Part shown: positions 60,411 to 64,000 of the stretch, one piece after another
How the letters are laid out: each line of letters opens with the position of its first letter
How positions within the stretch are numbered: the stretch's first letter is position 1
From: Pediococcus acidilactici DSM 20284
GTDB taxonomy: Bacteria > Bacillota > Bacilli > Lactobacillales > Lactobacillaceae
Direction: 5' to 3'
Assembly: GCF_000146325.1 (NCBI RefSeq)
Contig: NZ_GL397067.1
Location: 313,747-377,746 of the forward strand
Length of the DNA: 64,000 nt
Notes under the pieces: model-generated
The model's input: only the letters and a program-made list of their open reading frames with translations
What the model was told of the DNA's origin: nothing
Databases searched by the model: none
Made by a program: the position numbers and the translations under genes

Positions 60411-60449
60411 GAGCCTTTTGTCACACCCTCTTTTATTATTTAACGTTCG

Positions 60450-62771
60450 TTAGTTACTGGAACTAACCGAGGCGCTCTCGGTAGAAGGCGAGGTAGCAGA
60501 AGAACTTGGTGTTTCACTGCTAGATGGTTCGCTAGAGCTAACTGAACTACTGGAAGATGATGACTCAGAACTTGAAGAGTCGTCATCTTTTTGACTTTGT
60601 TCGTCGTGATCGTCATCTTTATCCTCATCCGAAGAAGATGACTTGCTCGAACTGCTGGAGCTTGAAGAACTTCTAAAGATTGATGAGTAGGAGCGTTTAT
60701 TATTTTTTGCATAATCATCGCTCTTACCGGTATCATCATAATCTGCCCCAATTTGATAGTATTCATTTTCACCTTTCTTACCAACTGAAGATGGCATACT
60801 CCAGTCCGCGTTAGATGAATACTGAGCCATGTAATAAATCATGTATTTCCACAGGTACTGTGCCAAGTTAGTTTGTTCTTGGGTTAAATAACCAGTGGTG
60901 GAGTTAGGATGATCAAATCCGGTCCAAACAGAAAGTGAGTAGTCTTTTGTATAACCCGTCATCCAGGAATCACTAGAAGCGTTACTTGGAATATCATATG
61001 CTTCAGTAGCTTTCTTAGAGTACGCTACGGTACCAGTTTTACTTGCCATGTTAATTCCTGGAAGGTTAGCTGCACGTCCAGAACCATTACTATCTGTGGT
61101 AACACCCTTTAAAATTGAAGTCATCAGGAAGGCGGTTGCTTTAGACATCGCTCGGCTACCTTTAGACTTGTATTTGTAAATCTTACCATCATTAGTAACT
61201 ACTTTATGAATATAGGTTGGTTTGTGGTAAATTCCTCCGTTTGCAAATGCTGCGTATGCGGCCGCTTCTTGCAAAGTAGAAATATATAAACCGATCCCGT
61301 TGCTAAGGGTGTACCCATCTTTACTGGTAATTCCTAAGCCTTCCATAAAGTCGCTTGCCTTAGAAATGCCCACATCTTGTAAAGTGCGAATAGCCGGAAC
61401 GTTCCGTGATTGGATCAACGCATCCCGAACGGTCATCGTTCCCTTAAACTGGTGGTCAAAATCGTACAGCTTAGTGTTTGTTCCCGGATAAGTAAACGGA
61501 ATATCCTTAACTTTTCGATAAGTTGGCCACTTTAAGTATTCAAAGGCGGGACCGTAATCCATCAAAGGTTTAGCAGTGGAGCCGGAACTACGGTCAGTTT
61601 GTACCGCACGGTTTAACCCATAGGTGACGTCGCCGGTTTTCCGACCACCTAGCATTGCGACAATTTTACCAGTTTTGTTATCAACCATGGTGGCGCCGAC
61701 TTGAATTTCGTCGTCATTAAAGTTAACGGTTTGATCATCGTTTGCTAGTTCATACAATTTCTTTTGAGCAGCGTAATCCATGTTGGTATAAACTTTCAAA
61801 CCGCCCTTGGTAGTATCAAATCCCTTATCTTTAAGGTCGGTTAATACTTCTTTAACGTACGGGTCAATAATCTTGTTTTTCTTGGTAGATTCTGAAGTAG
61901 TTTCGTGTGTATCAGTTAATCCAGATTGAATACTTTCGTTTTCTGCTTGATCTGCTTGTTGTCGAGAGATTTCCTTATTCTTAACCATCGCTTCTAGAAC
62001 GGTATCTCGACGTGACTTAGCATATTTAGGGTTGCTAATTGGATCATAGTTAGTAGGGGACTGTGGCATTCCGGCCAACAACGCTAACTGAGCTAAATCA
62101 AGCTTGTCCAGCGATTTACCAAAGTAGTATTTAGCGGCAGTTTCCATGCCATATACGCCGTTTCCCATGTATACCTTGTTAATGTAGAATTCTAAAATTT
62201 GATCCTTGCTGTACTTTTTGTCAACTTGCAAAGCTAACCAAGCTTCCTGAGCTTTAACCTTTAAGGTACGGTCGGAAGCATCCGTTGAGAAAACGGATAG
62301 TTTTACTAATTGTTGGGTAAGGGTACTAGCCCCTTGTAGTCCCAGGGAAGAGCCGGTAAAGTTGGCTAATGCGGCCCCAACGATTCGTACGGGGTCGATC
62401 CCATTATTTTTATAGAAGCGCCGGTCTTCAATGGAAACAATCGCGTGTTTTAAAGTCTTCGGGATCTCTTCTTTTTTAACATATTCCCGGTTCTGCGACC
62501 CTAGACGGGTTAACACCTTACCGTCTTTATCGTAAATAACGGTGGCATTGTCGCTAGATAATTGCGCTTCCGTAATCTTGGGCGCGCTTTGGGCGTAATA
62601 CATAAATAAACCGCCGCCAAAAACAATTAACGCAACTAAAAAGCCAACCGCCGCTAATAAGAGCTTTTTAATCCATGAAGAAGGACCTCTCTTATTAGTA
62701 TGAGAACGTTGCATTTGCGAATGTTGCGTTCGCCGCAGGGGCTGTTCATGATTATCATTTCTACTATTCAT
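60450..62771 (-). CDS. pbp1A: Class A penicillin-binding protein 1A
   Basis: This bifunctional peptidoglycan synthase has 773 residues. A short basic cytoplasmic head is followed by a membrane anchor (about 34-59). The GT51 glycosyltransferase domain has its catalytic Glu115 in IEDRRFYKNNG and QGASTLTQQLVK. The transpeptidase domain has Ser398 in GSTAKP, a KTGT motif (ASKTGTVAYS), and SGRAA nearby. The last ~110 residues are a Ser/Asp/Lys-rich low-complexity tail. It is cotranscribed with recU upstream, as in Bacilli, and ends 18 bases from the IS outer end. Confidence 0.95.
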   Translation of the reverse strand: MNSRNDNHEQPLRRTQHSQMQRSHTNKRGPSSWIKKLLLAAVGFLVALIVFGGGLFMYYAQSAPKITEAQLSSDNATVIYDKDGKVLTRLGSQNREYVKKEEIPKTLKHAIVSIEDRRFYKNNGIDPVRIVGAALANFTGSSLGLQGASTLTQQLVKLSVFSTDASDRTLKVKAQEAWLALQVDKKYSKDQILEFYINKVYMGNGVYGMETAAKYYFGKSLDKLDLAQLALLAGMPQSPTNYDPISNPKYAKSRRDTVLEAMVKNKEISRQQADQAENESIQSGLTDTHETTSESTKKNKIIDPYVKEVLTDLKDKGFDTTKGGLKVYTNMDYAAQKKLYELANDDQTVNFNDDEIQVGATMVDNKTGKIVAMLGGRKTGDVTYGLNRAVQTDRSSGSTAKPLMDYGPAFEYLKWPTYRKVKDIPFTYPGTNTKLYDFDHQFKGTMTVRDALIQSRNVPAIRTLQDVGISKASDFMEGLGITSKDGYTLSNGIGLYISTLQEAAAYAAFANGGIYHKPTYIHKVVTNDGKIYKYKSKGSRAMSKATAFLMTSILKGVTTDSNGSGRAANLPGINMASKTGTVAYSKKATEAYDIPSNASSDSWMTGYTKDYSLSVWTGFDHPNSTTGYLTQEQTNLAQYLWKYMIYYMAQYSSNADWSMPSSVGKKGENEYYQIGADYDDTGKSDDYAKNNKRSYSSIFRSSSSSSSSSKSSSSDEDKDDDHDEQSQKDDDSSSSESSSSSSSVSSSEPSSSETPSSSATSPSTESASVSSSN

Positions 62772-62804
62772 ATCTAATCTCCTTGCTCTTTAAAAATCGA
62801 TTCA

Positions 62805-63404
62805 CTATATAATTTGATCTACTGCCTCAAGATATGGAATTAACGGGTTAATCTGGTAGTTAATTTCATAACCATTTTGTTCAAATACAGAAAGCGGAAT
62901 CGATTTTCGACCACCATTTTTGATATTTTTCCAAAATTTGAATAAGTCTGTTGCCGGTAGTAAAAATATCTTATCCAATTTTACAAATTTTACTATGGTA
63001 AAGCAAACTCCACCAACTTTTTGGCATTGCTCCATATGGGTAATTTGATGTTCGTGAAAGTTACTTAATGGAAAAGAAGTCGTACTCGTAGTTTCCTTTG
63101 CATCAAAATCAATGTATTTACCCTTGTATACGCCGTTATAGTCAGTAGTGGAAGCTTTACTAAAATATGCTTCTTTAATTCGTGCTGCACTACGTTTAGG
63201 GTAGTCAACCTTTACAATTTGAATTGGGGTTGGCTTTTTATGCACTACGGCAATTCCACGAGATAAGTAGTAACGATTACTTTCGTTAAGCTCTTCTTCT
63301 AAAGACATTCCCCGTTTTCCGTAAATCGGCACGCTCTGTTTCTGTGGACGATCAACACTAGGGTGGTTATTAAGTGTTGATCCAGTTGGGTAGTTAAATT
63401 TCAC
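62805..63404 (-). CDS. recU: Holliday junction resolvase RecU
   Basis: RecU cleaves Holliday junctions in recombination and chromosome segregation. The 199-residue protein has the family features YGKRGMSLEEELNESNRYY near residue 28, the nuclease core GKYIDFDAKET near residue 95 and HQITHMEQCQKVGGVCF near 118. GTG 63404 lies 7 bases after AGGAGG. The recU-pbp1A pair divergent from ypsA is the conserved arrangement. Confidence 0.95.
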   Translation of the reverse strand: MKFNYPTGSTLNNHPSVDRPQKQSVPIYGKRGMSLEEELNESNRYYLSRGIAVVHKKPTPIQIVKVDYPKRSAARIKEAYFSKASTTDYNGVYKGKYIDFDAKETTSTTSFPLSNFHEHQITHMEQCQKVGGVCFTIVKFVKLDKIFLLPATDLFKFWKNIKNGGRKSIPLSVFEQNGYEINYQINPLIPYLEAVDQII

Positions 63405-63510
63405 GGCTCATCCTCCTGATAGCTTATTATACTATGCTAATAAGCTCTTTAAGATTACAAAAGACTTAAAAATAGGGGAACCACAAAACAATTTAGTTTT
63501 TCTGCGTACC

Positions 63511-63516
63511 TATAAT
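63511..63516 (+). promoter_or_regulatory. Probable -10 element of ypsA
   Basis: A consensus TATAAT lies 45 bases before ypsA. I see no convincing -35 at 16-18 bases. Confidence 0.4.
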
Positions 63517-63560
63517 GTAGTAAACTTCATTTACAGATGGTATGAAATGGGAGCGATAAA

Positions 63561-64000
63561 ATGAGTCGGCTTTGGTTAACAGGTTACCGTAGTTATGAAT
63601 TAGGGATTTTTTCGGATAGTGATCCCAAATTAAAAGTGATTAAGTTTGCCCTAAAAAATCGGTTGATTGAAAAAATTGAAACGGGAACGACTTGGGTGAT
63701 TGCAGGACCGCAATTAGGAACTGAACAATGGGGATTGATGGTAGCAAATGAACTAAAAAAAGACTATCCCGAGCTACAAACAGCAATGATGGCACCATTC
63801 GCGGATTTTGGTCAGCAATGGAAGTCAGAAAAACAAGAGCAATTGGCCGCTCTTAAAGCAAAGGTAGATTTTTACGGTCAGGTAAGTGATTTGCCATACA
63901 AAAATCCACAACAATTAAAAAATTATCAAAGTTTTATGTTAGAACATACCGACGAAGCACTTTTGTTATATGATAGTGAGCGGGAAGGAAAAACCAAATA
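63561..64000 (+). CDS. ypsA: YpsA-like SLOG family protein (DUF1273), partial
   Basis: The reading frame opens at ATG 63561 behind GGGAGCG and is still open at the window end, so about 146 residues of an expected ~180 are present. The start MSRLWLTGYRSYELGIF and IAGPQLGTEQWGLMVANEL, then MAPFADFGQQWK, are DUF1273 signatures. SLOG proteins are thought to bind nucleotide ligands; YpsA affects cell division in Bacillus and Staphylococcus. It is divergent from recU, the usual place. Confidence 0.9.
   Translation, partial: MSRLWLTGYRSYELGIFSDSDPKLKVIKFALKNRLIEKIETGTTWVIAGPQLGTEQWGLMVANELKKDYPELQTAMMAPFADFGQQWKSEKQEQLAALKAKVDFYGQVSDLPYKNPQQLKNYQSFMLEHTDEALLLYDSEREGKTK

Larger units (their letters stand above)
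59241..60431 (+). mobile_element. IS3-family (IS150-type) element with an internal deletion in orfB
   Basis: The element holds an intact orfA and a truncated orfB. Long imperfect inverted ends are visible: ACAAAAGTC...AAAAATTGACCATGATG on the left (59251-59300) and the complement of CATGATGGCC... to GACTTTTGGTACA on the right (about 60285-60331). TG at 59247 and CA at 60331 would be IS150-like termini, giving about 1.09 kb. A second, outer inverted match (AGAGAGTGGGACAAAAG and the complement of CTTTTGTCACACCCTCT) extends the unit to 60431. I see no convincing target duplication. It cannot transpose by itself. Confidence 0.82.

Noticed and set aside
60440-60784. Open frame overlapping the serine-rich tail of pbp1A, and the tail DNA as a possible repeat array
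   Set aside because: The repeats are variable serine codons without fixed units or spacers, so neither a CRISPR array nor a gene; the overlapping frame is a shadow of the tail.

Overview
The window looks like a chromosomal segment of a lactobacillus (Lactobacillaceae, low-to-moderate G+C). The evidence is the Firmicutes order of housekeeping genes, a D-lactate dehydrogenase beside rpsB, a complete mevalonate operon in place of the MEP pathway, PolC-type DNA polymerase III, CIRCE/HrcA heat-shock control, CcpA-type cre boxes and frequent TTG starts behind strong Shine-Dalgarno (SD) sites. I cannot name the species from sequence alone.

Layout. (1) 0.1-21.1 kb: conserved core, all on the plus strand. 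It holds ldhD; rpsB-tsf; pyrH-frr; uppS-cdsA-rseP-proS; polC; then rimP-nusA-rnpM-ylxQ-infB-rbfA and truB-ribF. (2) 21.1-26.0 kb: the heat-shock operon hrcA-grpE-dnaK-dnaJ, with a CIRCE operator directly behind an extended -10 promoter. (3) 26.0-44.7 kb: an accessory block between dnaJ and lepA, genes that often sit next to each other in Firmicutes. It holds a frameshifted FUSC-family membrane protein, TspO, a short IS-derived remnant, a DUF378 protein, an ABC exporter resembling LanFEG-type immunity systems, a LysR/MFS/PanE-like module, a preQ1 riboswitch-queT-DUF2829(Tad2-like)-SDR group, a LOG-family protein, an AraC/APC-permease/LacZ module with a cre site, and a serine-rich membrane protein. 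(4) 44.8-55.1 kb: lepA, a C69 dipeptidase, a 4-OT tautomerase, a Cof-type HAD phosphatase, an RsmF-like rRNA methyltransferase, and the minus-strand mevalonate operon mvk-mvaD-mvaK2-fni. (5) 55.2-64 kb: dinG-ypmB-dnaD, an internally deleted IS3-family element where nth is normally found, convergent pbp1A and recU, and the start of a ypsA (DUF1273) gene that runs off the window.

Regulation is visible at many points: an rpsB leader whose closing helix overlaps one of two SD sequences; a terminator-like hairpin between a strong promoter and rimP-nusA; two mutually exclusive hairpins between rbfA and truB; CIRCE at hrcA; a compact preQ1-I aptamer whose tail contains the queT SD; and cre boxes over the promoter of the LacZ module and near a small gene at 29.6 kb.

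I found no CRISPR array, prophage, or tRNA/rRNA gene. The best leads are the A7-run frameshift in the FUSC gene, the Tad2-like chromosomal gene next to queT, the pairing of an amino-acid-type APC permease with LacZ, the leader RNAs of the translation and transcription operons, and the two different deletion derivatives of one IS3-type element.
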